Notes: generated by a model from the letters alone, not told the origin. A stretch of 14,254 nt of DNA from Clostridiales bacterium (GCA_012729875.1 JAAYCC010000048.1:1-14254); one strand, 5' to 3'. Counted from the first letter of the stretch, positions 1 to 6,952 are shown. Program-made: numbers and translations.

Positions 1-195
1 CTCTTACCCTACATAATTGCTATGTTCCTGGTTGTAATTGCAATCGTGCTGGTTTCCTATTTTGCACAGGCGCGTAATAACAATGAACAAATCAGTGAAT
101 ATAATCATCAGCACAGAATCCGATACGACGACTACGAAAGCCGGCTCGATGAGCTGGAAGACCGTATTGAGGCTCTGGAAAAACAGACAAATTGA
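1..195 (+). CDS. C-terminal fragment of a small membrane-anchored coiled-coil protein (5' end outside window)
   Basis: The frame is open from the first base to a TGA at 193-195 and gives 64 residues. The first 20 or so are strongly hydrophobic (core AMFLVVIAIVLVSYF) and look like one transmembrane helix. The remaining 40 or so are charged and include a heptad-like stretch (SRLDELEDRIEALEKQ) typical of a short coiled coil. The arrangement suggests a single-pass protein with a soluble coiled-coil tail, loosely like small divisome or membrane scaffold proteins, but there is no family-specific motif and I do not recognise it. It ends 18 bases before the serS start codon, so it is probably co-transcribed with serS. 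The start lies upstream of the window, so total length and N-terminal domains are unknown. Function is not assigned. Confidence 0.55.
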   Translation, partial: LLPYIIAMFLVVIAIVLVSYFAQARNNNEQISEYNHQHRIRYDDYESRLDELEDRIEALEKQTN

Positions 196-213
196 CGAAG
201 GGAGAAAACACAT

Positions 214-1545
214 ATGCTGGACATAAAAATTATCCGAGAGAACACAGAAGAGGTCAAAACACGTCTCAGAGGCAAGCAGGTCGACTGTGATGCGACCATC
301 GACCGCATACTTGAACTGGACATAAAGCGCCGTGAACTCATTCAAAAGGCAGAAGCCGACAAAAGCGAGCAGAATAAGGTCTCTAAGCAAATTCCTCAGA
401 TGAAGAAGGCAGGAGAGGATACAGCCGCCGTTATTGAGCGTATGAACACTCTGAAAGAGGAAATAAAGGTGTTTGACACGGAGCTCAAGGCCGTTGAGGA
501 CGAATATACCGAGCTAATGCTCTCTCTCCCGAATCTGCCCGACCCCGATCTTAAGCCCGGCGGCAAGGAAAACAACATGCCCCTGTGCTTTTACGGCGGC
601 GCAGTCAAATCAAAAACCTTTGAGCTTAGAAACCACGTCGACCTCTGTACCGAACTGGGGATAATAGATTATGAGAGAGGCGCAAAGCTCTCTGGAAACG
701 GCTACTGGATCTATCGCGGGATGGGCGCGCGTCTTGAATGGGCTCTGCTCAACTACTTCCTGGAGACTCACGAACTTGAGGGCTATGAGCTGATCATGCC
801 GCCGCTCATGCTTGGATACGAGTGCGGACTGACCGCCGGGCAGTTCCCGAAATTCAAGGACGAGGTCTACTGGGTCGAAGAAGAGGGCGAAGCGCGCCAC
901 TTTATTCTTCCCACAGCCGAGACCGCTCTTGCAAGCCTGCACCGCGACGAGATACTGAACGAGGCGGATCTGCCCAAAAAGTACGCCGCATATACACCCT
1001 GCTTCCGACGCGAGGCGGGCTCATACCGCGCCGAAGAACGAGGGATGATCCGGGGCCATCAGTTCAACAAGGTGGAGATGTTCCAGGTCACCACACCCGA
1101 AAAATCCAATGAAGCCTTTGATGAGCTGGTCACCAAAGCGGAGACGCTCGTAAAGAATCTCGGCCTAAAATTCCGCACCGTAAAGCTTGCAGCAGGCGAC
1201 TGCTCGGCCTCCATGGCGAGGACATATGATATAGAGGTCTACATTCCCTCTATGGGGGGCTACAAGGAGGTCTCCTCTGTCAGCAACGCCCGCGACTATC
1301 AGGCCCGCCGCGGCAACATGCGCTTCCGCCGCGAGGACGGTAAGATCGAATATGTCAACACACTCAACGGCTCCGGTCTCGCCACCAGCCGTATACTGCC
1401 CGCAATCATCGAGCAGTATCAATGCGAAGACGGTTCCGTGGAGGTCCCCAAGGCACTAAAGCGTTTCCTGCGCGGGCGGGAGAAAATCTCCAAGCAAGAC
1501 CAGCTCAAAGTCAATATCAAAAGCGCCTTCAACTGCGGCGGATAA
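214..1545 (+). CDS. serS: Seryl-tRNA synthetase (class II), divergent variant
   Basis: This enzyme charges tRNA-Ser with serine in the cytoplasm using ATP. The 443-residue product has the expected N-terminal antiparallel coiled-coil arm (about residues 5-105) and a class II catalytic core. Visible motifs are the serine-binding TAE (234-236), motif 2 starting TPCFRREAGSY (261-271) and continuing to RGMIRGHQFNKVE, and motif 3 GSGLATSR (386-393) with the ATP-binding arginine kept. Length is close to the usual 420-430 residues. An AAGGGAG ribosome site (198-204) lies 9 bases before the ATG. Several positions differ from the common bacterial enzyme: motif 2 has SYRAEERG where a GRDTRG-like loop is usual, motif 3 has ATSR where AVGR is usual, and the segment GDCSASMARTYDIEV is atypical. 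It may belong to a less common SerRS clade. It follows the membrane-protein gene closely, and no T-box leader fits in the 18-base gap. Confidence 0.95.
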   Translation: MLDIKIIRENTEEVKTRLRGKQVDCDATIDRILELDIKRRELIQKAEADKSEQNKVSKQIPQMKKAGEDTAAVIERMNTLKEEIKVFDTELKAVEDEYTELMLSLPNLPDPDLKPGGKENNMPLCFYGGAVKSKTFELRNHVDLCTELGIIDYERGAKLSGNGYWIYRGMGARLEWALLNYFLETHELEGYELIMPPLMLGYECGLTAGQFPKFKDEVYWVEEEGEARHFILPTAETALASLHRDEILNEADLPKKYAAYTPCFRREAGSYRAEERGMIRGHQFNKVEMFQVTTPEKSNEAFDELVTKAETLVKNLGLKFRTVKLAAGDCSASMARTYDIEVYIPSMGGYKEVSSVSNARDYQARRGNMRFRREDGKIEYVNTLNGSGLATSRILPAIIEQYQCEDGSVEVPKALKRFLRGREKISKQDQLKVNIKSAFNCGG

Positions 1546-1582
1546 TATCCTTGTCGCCTAAATCTAAGCCGCAAATTGTCCT

Positions 1583-1632
1583 AAAGAGATAAAAAGGGCG
1601 CCGCCAGAAGGCGGCGCCCTTTTTATCTCTTT
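1583..1632. terminator. Bidirectional intrinsic terminator between serS and dnaJ
   Basis: A perfect 23-bp inverted repeat (1583-1605 with 1610-1632) encloses a 4-base loop AGAA. The inner 13 bp are GC-rich (GGGCGCCGCC core). The outer part reads AAAAA on the left and TTTTT on the right, so either strand gives a GC stem followed by a U-run. It sits between the convergent ends of serS (1545) and dnaJ (1639) and should stop both transcripts. Confidence 0.93.
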
Positions 1633-1638
1633 GCAAAA

Positions 1639-2748
1639 TTACTTCCTGTGCTTTTTCTTATCCTCGCTTTTACCCGTGGGTATCTTGCTGTCCGTAGCCT
1701 TGGCGAACTCCCGGAGGAGATTCTTCTGGGGTTCCGACAAGTTCTGCGGAGTTACAATACTCACCGTGATGAACTGGTCGCCTCGCCCCTTGCCGTTGAG
1801 GTTAGGTATGCCCTTATCCTTGAGCCTGAAAACCGTACCGGTCTGAGTCCCCTCGGGTATTGTGTACTTAACATTCCCGTCTATGGTGGGAACTTCCACC
1901 TCGTCTCCCAATGCCGCTTGGACAAAACTTATAGGCATGGAGTACAAAACCGCATTGCCGTCGCGTTTGAATATGCGGTGGGGCCTTATGCTGACGGTAA
2001 CCAGCATGTCACCCTGAGGGCCCCCGTTTTTACCGAAGTTGCCCAGTCCTCTCAGGCAGAGGGTCTGGCCGTTGTCGATACCAGCCGGTATGTTGACCGT
2101 AACTTTATGCTGTTTTCGGACAGTGCCCGCACCGTGGCAGGCCGCGCAGGGCTGATGTATTATTTTGCCGGTTCCGCCGCAGTTTGGGCAGGGCCCTGAT
2201 GTCTGCATTATTCCAAAAGGCGAGCGCTGCTGCTGGCGGACAACGCCGCTGCCTCCGCAGTTGGAGCAGACCTCTGCAGTTGTGCCCGGGGCGCAGCCTG
2301 TACCCTTACAGTCCTCACATTGCTCGACTCGTGCGGCGGCCATTTCCTTGTCGCAGCCGAAAGCCGCTTCTTCAAAGGTTATGGTCACCCCAACCCTTAT
2401 ATCACTCCCGCGTACCGGGCCGTTAGGGCGCTGACGCCTTCCTCCGCCGAACAGGTCGCCGAATATATCCCCAAAAATGTCGCTGAAGTCGCCGGAAAAT
2501 CCAGTCCCACCCATAGACGGGTCAAACGCCGCGTGACCGAACTGGTCGTATTTCGCGCGCTTTTCCGGGTCAGACAGGACGGCGTAGGCCTCATTGGCCT
2601 CCTTAAAGCGAGCTTCACACTGAGCGTCACCGGGATGAAGGTCGGGATGGTTCTCTTTGGCCAGTCTGCGATATGCTTTTTTTATTTCGTCGTCTGCGGC
2701 GCCTTTTTTTACTCCAAGCACCTCGTAATAGTCTCTTTTTTCTGCCAT
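1639..2748 (-). CDS. dnaJ: Chaperone protein DnaJ (type I Hsp40)
   Basis: DnaJ is the co-chaperone that delivers unfolded clients to DnaK and stimulates its ATPase. The 369-residue product has all type I parts in order. The J domain occupies about residues 4-70 with HPD at 34-36. A Gly/Phe-rich linker spans about 76-104. The zinc region has four CxxCxGxG repeats (144-151, 161-168, 187-194, 201-208). A C-terminal substrate-binding beta domain follows, and the tail is basic (DKKKHRK). Length matches the family (about 370-380). A GAGAGG ribosome site (2756-2761) lies 7 bases before the ATG. It is the last gene of the hrcA-grpE-dnaK-dnaJ operon, 80 bases after dnaK with a hairpin between them, and it is followed directly by the shared terminator. 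No prmA or rsmE gene follows, although many clostridia carry those here. Confidence 0.97.
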   Translation of the reverse strand: MAEKRDYYEVLGVKKGAADDEIKKAYRRLAKENHPDLHPGDAQCEARFKEANEAYAVLSDPEKRAKYDQFGHAAFDPSMGGTGFSGDFSDIFGDIFGDLFGGGRRQRPNGPVRGSDIRVGVTITFEEAAFGCDKEMAAARVEQCEDCKGTGCAPGTTAEVCSNCGGSGVVRQQQRSPFGIMQTSGPCPNCGGTGKIIHQPCAACHGAGTVRKQHKVTVNIPAGIDNGQTLCLRGLGNFGKNGGPQGDMLVTVSIRPHRIFKRDGNAVLYSMPISFVQAALGDEVEVPTIDGNVKYTIPEGTQTGTVFRLKDKGIPNLNGKGRGDQFITVSIVTPQNLSEPQKNLLREFAKATDSKIPTGKSEDKKKHRK

Positions 2749-2777
2749 ACATTATCCTCTCGACTAAAAGCCGTAAC

Positions 2778-2797
2778 GGGCGGGTGAAAACCCGCCC
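2778..2797 (-). other. Stem-loop between dnaK and dnaJ
   Basis: On the operon transcript an 8-bp perfect GC-rich stem GGGCGGGU/ACCCGCCC closes a UUUC loop, in the 80-base gap between the dnaK stop and the dnaJ start. No clear U-run follows (next comes GTTACGGCTTTTAG), so it is not a convincing terminator. Partial attenuation, or an RNA-processing or stability element that lowers dnaJ relative to dnaK, is the likelier role. That role is inferred; the stem itself is seen directly. Confidence 0.6.
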
Positions 2798-2828
2798 CTA
2801 GGCTCAATTAAAAGCTGCTTAAAATAGT

Positions 2829-4712
2829 TTATTTCTTATCCTTGTCATCGTCAACCACTTCATAATCGGCGTCGTAATACTGTCCTCCGTCGCCCTTGCC
2901 GTCGTGGTCACAGTTGCAGTCTCCGTTCCCGGTGCCGCCGCAGTCACAGTTGGGATCACCGCAGCCGCCCTCTGCTCCGCCCGCCTGGGCATAGAGCTTC
3001 TCGCTGACCTTGTAGAACACCTGGGTGAGTTCCTCGGTCGCGGTCTTAATAGCCTCGGTGTCAGTGCCAGCCAGTGCGGTCTTCAGCTTGCCAAGAGCAT
3101 CCTCAATCTCGGATTTATCAGAGGGTTCGATCTTGTCGCCCATCTCCTGAAGGGTCTTTTCGGTCTGATATAGCATCTGGTCGCCGTTGTTTCGGATGTC
3201 GATCTCTTCCTTGCGCTTAGCGTCCTCCGCCGCATACTGTTCGGCTTCCTTGACTGCTTTTTCAATATCCTCTTTGGAGAGGTTGGAAGAAGAAGTTATC
3301 GTAATATGCTGCTCCTTGCCGGTTCCCATGTCCTTTGCCGATACGTTTACTATTCCATTGGCGTCTATATCAAAGGTCACCTCTATCTGGGGAACGCCGC
3401 GGCGTGCGGGGGCGATGCCGTCCAGATGGAAGCGGCCGAGGCTCTTGTTGTATTGAGCCATCTCGCGCTCGCCCTGCAGTACGTTGATTTCAACGCTGGT
3501 CTGATTGTCGGCAGCGGTAGAGAATATCTGGCTTTTCTTTGTGGGGATGGTGGTGTTGCGCTCAATCAGCTTTGTACACACGCCGCCCAGAGTCTCTATT
3601 CCCAGGGAGAGCGGGGTGACGTCCAGCAAGAGAATCCCCTCGACATCGCCGCCGAGAACGCCGCCCTGGATAGCCGCGCCGTTTGCAACGCACTCATCGG
3701 GGTTAATGCCCTTGAAGCCGTCCTTGCCGGTGATATTTTTGACAGCCTCCTGAACCGCGGGGATACGGGAGGAGCCGCCGACCAGCAGGACCTTTGAAAG
3801 GTCTCCGGGCTTGAGTCCGGCATCGGACAGGGCCTGCTTTACGGGGCCCATTGTCTTCTCGACAAGGTGGTGTGTCAGTTCGTTGAACTTAGCTCTTGTC
3901 AGCGTGACATCCAGGTGCTTGGGACCGTTGGCGTCAGCGGTTATATAGGGTAGATTGATATTTGTGCTGGTGACGCCGGACAACTCGATCTTTGCCTTTT
4001 CAGCGGCCTCTTTCAGACGCTGCATGGCAACTCTGTCGCCGGACAGGTCAACGCCCTCAGCCCTTTTAAATTCGCTTACAAGGTAGTCACAGACGCACTG
4101 GTCAAAATCATCTCCGCCCAGACGGTTGTTGCCGGCAGTAGCCAGAACCTCAATAACGCCGTCGCCGATCTCAAGAACAGATACGTCGAAGGTGCCGCCG
4201 CCAAGATCGTATACCATGATCTTCTGGTCGGATTCCTTGTCGATACCGTATGCCAAAGCCGCCGCAGTGGGCTCGTTGATGATGCGCTTTACATCCAGTC
4301 CCGCGATCTTGCCGGCATCCTTGGTAGCCTGACGCTGTGCGTCGGTAAAGTATGCGGGGACGGTGATAACGGCCTCCGTCACCGTAGTTCCCAGATATGC
4401 CTCCGCGTCAGCCTTGAGCTTCTGCAGAACCATTGCGGATATCTCCTGCGGGGTGTAGCTCTTGTCGTCAATGGTCACTTTATAGTTGGAGCCCATCTCA
4501 CGCTTTATGGAGCTGATGGTGCGGTCGGGGTTGGTGACCGCCTGACGCTTTGCCACCTGTCCTACCATACGCTCGCCGGTCTTGGAAAATGCGACAACGG
4601 AAGGGGTCGTTCTGTTTCCCTCCGCGTTAGCTATTACAACAGCTTCGCCGCCTTCTATAACGGACACACATGAGTTTGTTGTGCCCAGGTCAATACCGAT
4701 TATTTTTCCCAT
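2829..4712 (-). CDS. dnaK: Chaperone protein DnaK (Hsp70) with cysteine-rich C-terminal tail
   Basis: DnaK is the ATP-dependent Hsp70 that binds exposed hydrophobic segments of unfolded proteins, driven by DnaJ and reset by GrpE. The 627-residue product has the nucleotide-binding domain signatures GIDLGTTNS (6-14), IINEPTAAALAYG (144-156), DLGGGTFD (169-176) and VLLVGGSSRIP (308-318). The hydrophobic linker is around LLLDVTPLSLG (361-371), followed by the peptide-binding domain and helical lid. The nucleotide-binding domain lacks the extra segment found in Gram-negative DnaK, as expected for Bacillota. The ribosome site AGGAGG (4721-4726) is 8 bases before the ATG. The disordered tail is unusual: between the lid and the family-type acidic end (DADYEVVDDDK) lies a Gly/Asp-rich stretch with five cysteines (584, 589, 591, 599, 601) and His603. 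It is the third gene of the CIRCE-controlled operon, 46 bases after grpE. Confidence 0.98.
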   Translation of the reverse strand: MGKIIGIDLGTTNSCVSVIEGGEAVVIANAEGNRTTPSVVAFSKTGERMVGQVAKRQAVTNPDRTISSIKREMGSNYKVTIDDKSYTPQEISAMVLQKLKADAEAYLGTTVTEAVITVPAYFTDAQRQATKDAGKIAGLDVKRIINEPTAAALAYGIDKESDQKIMVYDLGGGTFDVSVLEIGDGVIEVLATAGNNRLGGDDFDQCVCDYLVSEFKRAEGVDLSGDRVAMQRLKEAAEKAKIELSGVTSTNINLPYITADANGPKHLDVTLTRAKFNELTHHLVEKTMGPVKQALSDAGLKPGDLSKVLLVGGSSRIPAVQEAVKNITGKDGFKGINPDECVANGAAIQGGVLGGDVEGILLLDVTPLSLGIETLGGVCTKLIERNTTIPTKKSQIFSTAADNQTSVEINVLQGEREMAQYNKSLGRFHLDGIAPARRGVPQIEVTFDIDANGIVNVSAKDMGTGKEQHITITSSSNLSKEDIEKAVKEAEQYAAEDAKRKEEIDIRNNGDQMLYQTEKTLQEMGDKIEPSDKSEIEDALGKLKTALAGTDTEAIKTATEELTQVFYKVSEKLYAQAGGAEGGCGDPNCDCGGTGNGDCNCDHDGKGDGGQYYDADYEVVDDDKDKK

Positions 4713-4758
4713 TGTGAATTCCTCCTAAATAATAGATTATGCGAAACTCCGCGTCTCG

Positions 4759-5334
4759 CTAATTTGCAACTTTAACAACGCTGAAGCGTATAACTTTATC
4801 TCCCAGCCTGAAGCCCTTCTGAAACTCCTCGACAACAACTCCCTCTCCCAGGGAATCGTCATCCACATGCATCACAGCGTCGTGAATAGTGGGGTCAAAT
4901 TTGTCGCCCGTCTTTGCGTCTATTTCGGCAACGCCCATTTTTTCAAGAATTTCCTTAAACTGATCCATGGTCATTTCGACGCCTTTTCGGTATGCCTCAT
5001 CCTCAGTCTCAGCCTTGAGAGCACGCTCAAGGTTGTCGTATACAGGCAGCAGCTTTAATATGGTGTCCGCACGTACGTCGGAATATATGTTTTCACGTTC
5101 CTTCTGGCTCCTCTTGCGGAAGTTGTCATATTCTGCCATTACACGCATGCATCTGTCCTTTTCTGTGGCCAGCTCCTCTGCAAGCTTGTGTGCTTCCTTT
5201 GTCATCCTTTCGAGCAGTTCTGCTCTCTTTTCGGCCTCCGTGGACATTTCCTCCACCGCCTCGGGAGCAAGTTCCTCATTTTTGTTTATATCCTCTTTAT
5301 CTTTTGACTGCTCAAAAGGCTTTTTACCGCTCAT
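4759..5334 (-). CDS. grpE: Nucleotide exchange factor GrpE
   Basis: GrpE releases ADP from DnaK so that the chaperone cycle can restart, and acts as a dimer through a long helix. The 191-residue product has a charged, probably disordered N-terminus (1-35), a long helical region with AEYDNFRKR (67-75) and LLPVYDNLERAL (95-106), then the beta domain with FDPTIHDAV (146-154) and GFRLGDKVIR (174-183), all typical of the family. I chose the ATG at 5334 because AAAGGAG (5344-5350) sits 9 bases upstream. An in-frame ATG at 5343 directly abuts that site, and an in-frame TTG at 5367 has no good site. With this choice grpE overlaps the end of hrcA by 11 bases (ATGAGCGGTAA), which suggests translational coupling. 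Confidence 0.96.
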   Translation of the reverse strand: MSGKKPFEQSKDKEDINKNEELAPEAVEEMSTEAEKRAELLERMTKEAHKLAEELATEKDRCMRVMAEYDNFRKRSQKERENIYSDVRADTILKLLPVYDNLERALKAETEDEAYRKGVEMTMDQFKEILEKMGVAEIDAKTGDKFDPTIHDAVMHVDDDSLGEGVVVEEFQKGFRLGDKVIRFSVVKVAN

Positions 5335-6403
5335 CTGGTCCATCTCCTTTAATTTGTAATTTTTCAAAACCGGGAGGAGCCTCCCCCGATCCCAAGAGCT
5401 TACTAAGCCCTGTAGCTATATAACTTAGCTTTGCGGCAACTCCGGAATAGTCCATTCGCGTTGGGCCGACAACACCTATGATGCCGCGCATATTATCTCC
5501 GGCGTCGTAACGCGCTATTACAACACTGGAATCTTTCAGTTCCTCCGCAACATTTTCGGGTCCTATCAGGACTTCTACGTCGCCTGTGCCCTCGAGGGCA
5601 GGAAGTCTGAGAATATGCTCACTGTCGGCAAGGAAGTCCATTATCTCGTGCGCCTTGTCGGGATCGCGGAATTCCGGCTGGCGCAGAAGATGTGATGCAC
5701 CTGAGACAACCGCCTGCCCCTCCGTCGTCTCCTTCAGGACTTCGATAGTAAAAGCGGCAACAACGGACACAAGGCCCATGGTATCACCGCAGGCGCGTTC
5801 CGCCGAATCAATAAGGGAGCAATCTATTTCATTCTGCATTTTGCCGGTGAAATCAGAGTTGAAGACGGCAGAAATGCGCTGGAGCATACCCTGTTCAACA
5901 GAAAAGGGAAGGTGGATAAGCTTGTTCTTGACTTCGTTATTGTCCAACATAACTACAACAATAAATGTGTTTACATCCACATATATAAGGTCGAAGCGCT
6001 TTGCTTTCGCAGCAACAGGAGCAGCAAGTGCCAAGGCGGGGTAATGTGTCATTGACGACGCCAGCTTGCCCACATCGCTCATAAGCTTGTCAAGCTGCTG
6101 TATCTTGAGGTTCATGCTGCGGTTTATCTCCTCAGTTTCCTCAAGTGAGAGTCTCTGTCTCTCCATAAGCTCGTTTACATATAACCTGTAGCCGGCAGAA
6201 GAAGGCACCCGCCCCGAGGATGTGTGGGGCTGCTCAAGGAGCCCGAGAGAGGTCAGTTCCGCCATCTCGTTGCGGATCGTTGCGCTGGAAAGCCCCAGCC
6301 CTCCCGTCTCCGAAATGGTTTTGGAGCCCACGGGCTCCGCCGTGGCAATGTAACACTCAACGATAGCGGACAGTATTTTTTTCTTTCGGTCACTGATGTT
6401 CAA
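5324..6403 (-). CDS. hrcA: Heat-inducible transcription repressor HrcA, TTG start
   Basis: HrcA binds CIRCE operators and represses class I heat-shock genes; in Bacillus its activity depends on GroEL. With the TTG start at 6403 the product is 359 residues, near the usual 340-350. The N-terminus NISDRKKKILSAIVECYI is the family start, followed by the winged-helix region with SSATIRNEMAEL (39-50) and SSGRVPSSAGYRLYV (62-76). A GAF-like dimerisation domain follows. The start is set by AGGAGG (6412-6417) with an 8-base spacer. A longer in-frame reading back to 6574 would cross the promoter and CIRCE and has no homologous-looking sequence, so I reject it. hrcA is the first gene of the operon and overlaps grpE by 11 bases, so it is autoregulated together with the chaperones. 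Confidence 0.96.
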   Translation of the reverse strand: MNISDRKKKILSAIVECYIATAEPVGSKTISETGGLGLSSATIRNEMAELTSLGLLEQPHTSSGRVPSSAGYRLYVNELMERQRLSLEETEEINRSMNLKIQQLDKLMSDVGKLASSMTHYPALALAAPVAAKAKRFDLIYVDVNTFIVVVMLDNNEVKNKLIHLPFSVEQGMLQRISAVFNSDFTGKMQNEIDCSLIDSAERACGDTMGLVSVVAAFTIEVLKETTEGQAVVSGASHLLRQPEFRDPDKAHEIMDFLADSEHILRLPALEGTGDVEVLIGPENVAEELKDSSVVIARYDAGDNMRGIIGVVGPTRMDYSGVAAKLSYIATGLSKLLGSGEAPPGFEKLQIKGDGPDER

Positions 6404-6487
6404 GATACCGGCCTCCTGTTCGCGGCGGTTCCATATAGTGAGAAGCGAGGGCGGAAACAACAAAATCGCACTCCCTGCCTCCGGCCA

Positions 6488-6514
6488 CTGGCACTCTCGC
6501 CTCCTGAGTGCTAA
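6488..6514 (-). promoter_or_regulatory. CIRCE operator (HrcA binding site)
   Basis: On the - strand it reads TTAGCACTC, nine bases (AGGAGGCGA), then GAGTGCCAG. The known CIRCE consensus is TTAGCACTC-N9-GAGTGCTAA. The promoter-proximal half is perfect and the distal half has two mismatches (CAG for TAA). It overlaps the -10 box by two bases and covers the expected transcription start, so bound HrcA should block polymerase. This is the only CIRCE I see in the window. Confidence 0.95.
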
Positions 6515-6541
6515 TTTAGCACCAACGTATACTCTTGTCAA
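6513..6541 (-). promoter_or_regulatory. Sigma-A promoter of the hrcA-grpE-dnaK-dnaJ operon
   Basis: On the - strand there is a consensus -35 TTGACA (6541-6536), a 17-base spacer and a -10 TAAATT (6518-6513). Transcription should start near 6506, inside CIRCE, giving a leader of about 100 bases before the hrcA TTG. A strong vegetative promoter held down by a repressor is the usual class I heat-shock design. Confidence 0.88.
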
Positions 6542-6559
6542 TAGTTTTGACAGGAGTAT
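6529..6559. repeat. Imperfect palindrome over the hrcA -35 box
   Basis: The arms ATACTCTTGTCAA (6529-6541) and TTGACAGGAGTAT (6547-6559) are inverted copies matching at 12 of 13 positions, around a 5-base centre (TAGTT). One arm contains the hrcA -35 box, and the other carries a TTGACA facing rpmB. It is separate from CIRCE and does not match the CtsR-type direct repeat. It may be a second operator or a divergent promoter element; the function is inferred only. Confidence 0.6.
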
Positions 6560-6612
6560 TGTCATTTTGTTCACATTTTTTCCAAAGCTGCAAAAAAAGA
6601 TGAAAATTATCC

Positions 6613-6641
6613 TTGCATTTATTCGGTCATTCTGCTATTAT
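6613..6641 (+). promoter_or_regulatory. Probable sigma-A promoter of rpmB
   Basis: A -35-like TTGCAT (6613-6618), a 17-base spacer and a -10 TATTAT (6636-6641) point toward rpmB. The start would be near 6648, leaving a leader of about 64 bases. A TTGACA at 6547-6552 could serve an additional upstream promoter, but no good -10 stands at the right distance. Confidence 0.7.
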
Positions 6642-6711
6642 TAGTGGGCTATCCGCTCTGGCGCCGTATGCCGGCACGCAGCGTAAACTATTCGAGGAGG
6701 TGCAGCAGAAG

Positions 6712-6900
6712 ATGGCAAAGTGCGAAGTTTGCGGAAAGGGAGTATCTTTCGGCATTCAGGTCAGTCACTCACACAGACGCTCCAACCGTACATGGAAGCC
6801 CAACGTAAAGCGCGTCAAAGTCATTATGGACGGGACGCCCAAGCGTGTCTACGTTTGCACCCGTTGCTTGCGCAGCGGTAAGGTTACCCGCGCCGTGTAA
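6712..6900 (+). CDS. rpmB: 50S ribosomal protein L28 (zinc-binding form)
   Basis: L28 is a small protein of the large ribosomal subunit. The 62-residue product begins MAKCEVCGKG and contains HSHRRSNRTWKPN (18-30), the family signature. Cysteine pairs C4/C7 and C49/C52 (YVCTRC) form a zinc ribbon, so this is the cysteine-containing type; zinc-free paralogues exist in some Gram-positives. The ATG at 6712 is chosen because AGGAGGTG (6695-6702) lies 9 bases upstream and the homologous sequence begins there. A longer in-frame reading from 6613 would begin inside the promoter. It is a single-gene unit, divergent from hrcA, with a terminator 23 bases after its stop. Confidence 0.97.
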   Translation: MAKCEVCGKGVSFGIQVSHSHRRSNRTWKPNVKRVKVIMDGTPKRVYVCTRCLRSGKVTRAV

Positions 6901-6923
6901 GGAGCTTATGACCATACAAAAAT

Positions 6924-6952
6924 AAGAGCCGCTTGCTTTGCAAGCGGCTCTT
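6924..6952. terminator. Bidirectional intrinsic terminator between rpmB and cysK
   Basis: A perfect 13-bp stem (6924-6936 with 6940-6952) closes a TTT loop. On the + strand the stem is followed by TTTTGTTAT, and on the - strand by TTATTTTTG. It lies between the convergent ends of rpmB (6900) and cysK (6969), so it can end both transcripts. Confidence 0.9.

Noticed and set aside
196..213. Possible T-box leader for serS
   Set aside because: The gap to the upstream gene is only 18 bases, with no room for a T-box; if one exists it lies upstream of the window.
1648..2199. A 183-codon + strand frame opposite dnaJ
   Set aside because: It is the shadow of the DnaJ coding sequence, with no family resemblance, and its start lies just after the terminator with no ribosome site.
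4741..4759. Small hairpin at the end of grpE (GCGAGA with TTTCGC on the transcript)
   Set aside because: Only about six pairs including a wobble, no U-run, and it overlaps the grpE stop; too weak to call a terminator or regulator.
6404..6574. N-terminal extension of HrcA by 57 residues
   Set aside because: It would be encoded by the promoter, CIRCE and leader, upstream of the expected transcription start; the TTG at 6403 has AGGAGG at ideal spacing and fits the family N-terminus.
6613..6711. N-terminal extension of L28 by 33 residues
   Set aside because: It starts inside the -35 box of the rpmB promoter; the true start at 6712 has an AGGAGGTG site and the conserved MAKCEVCGKG beginning.
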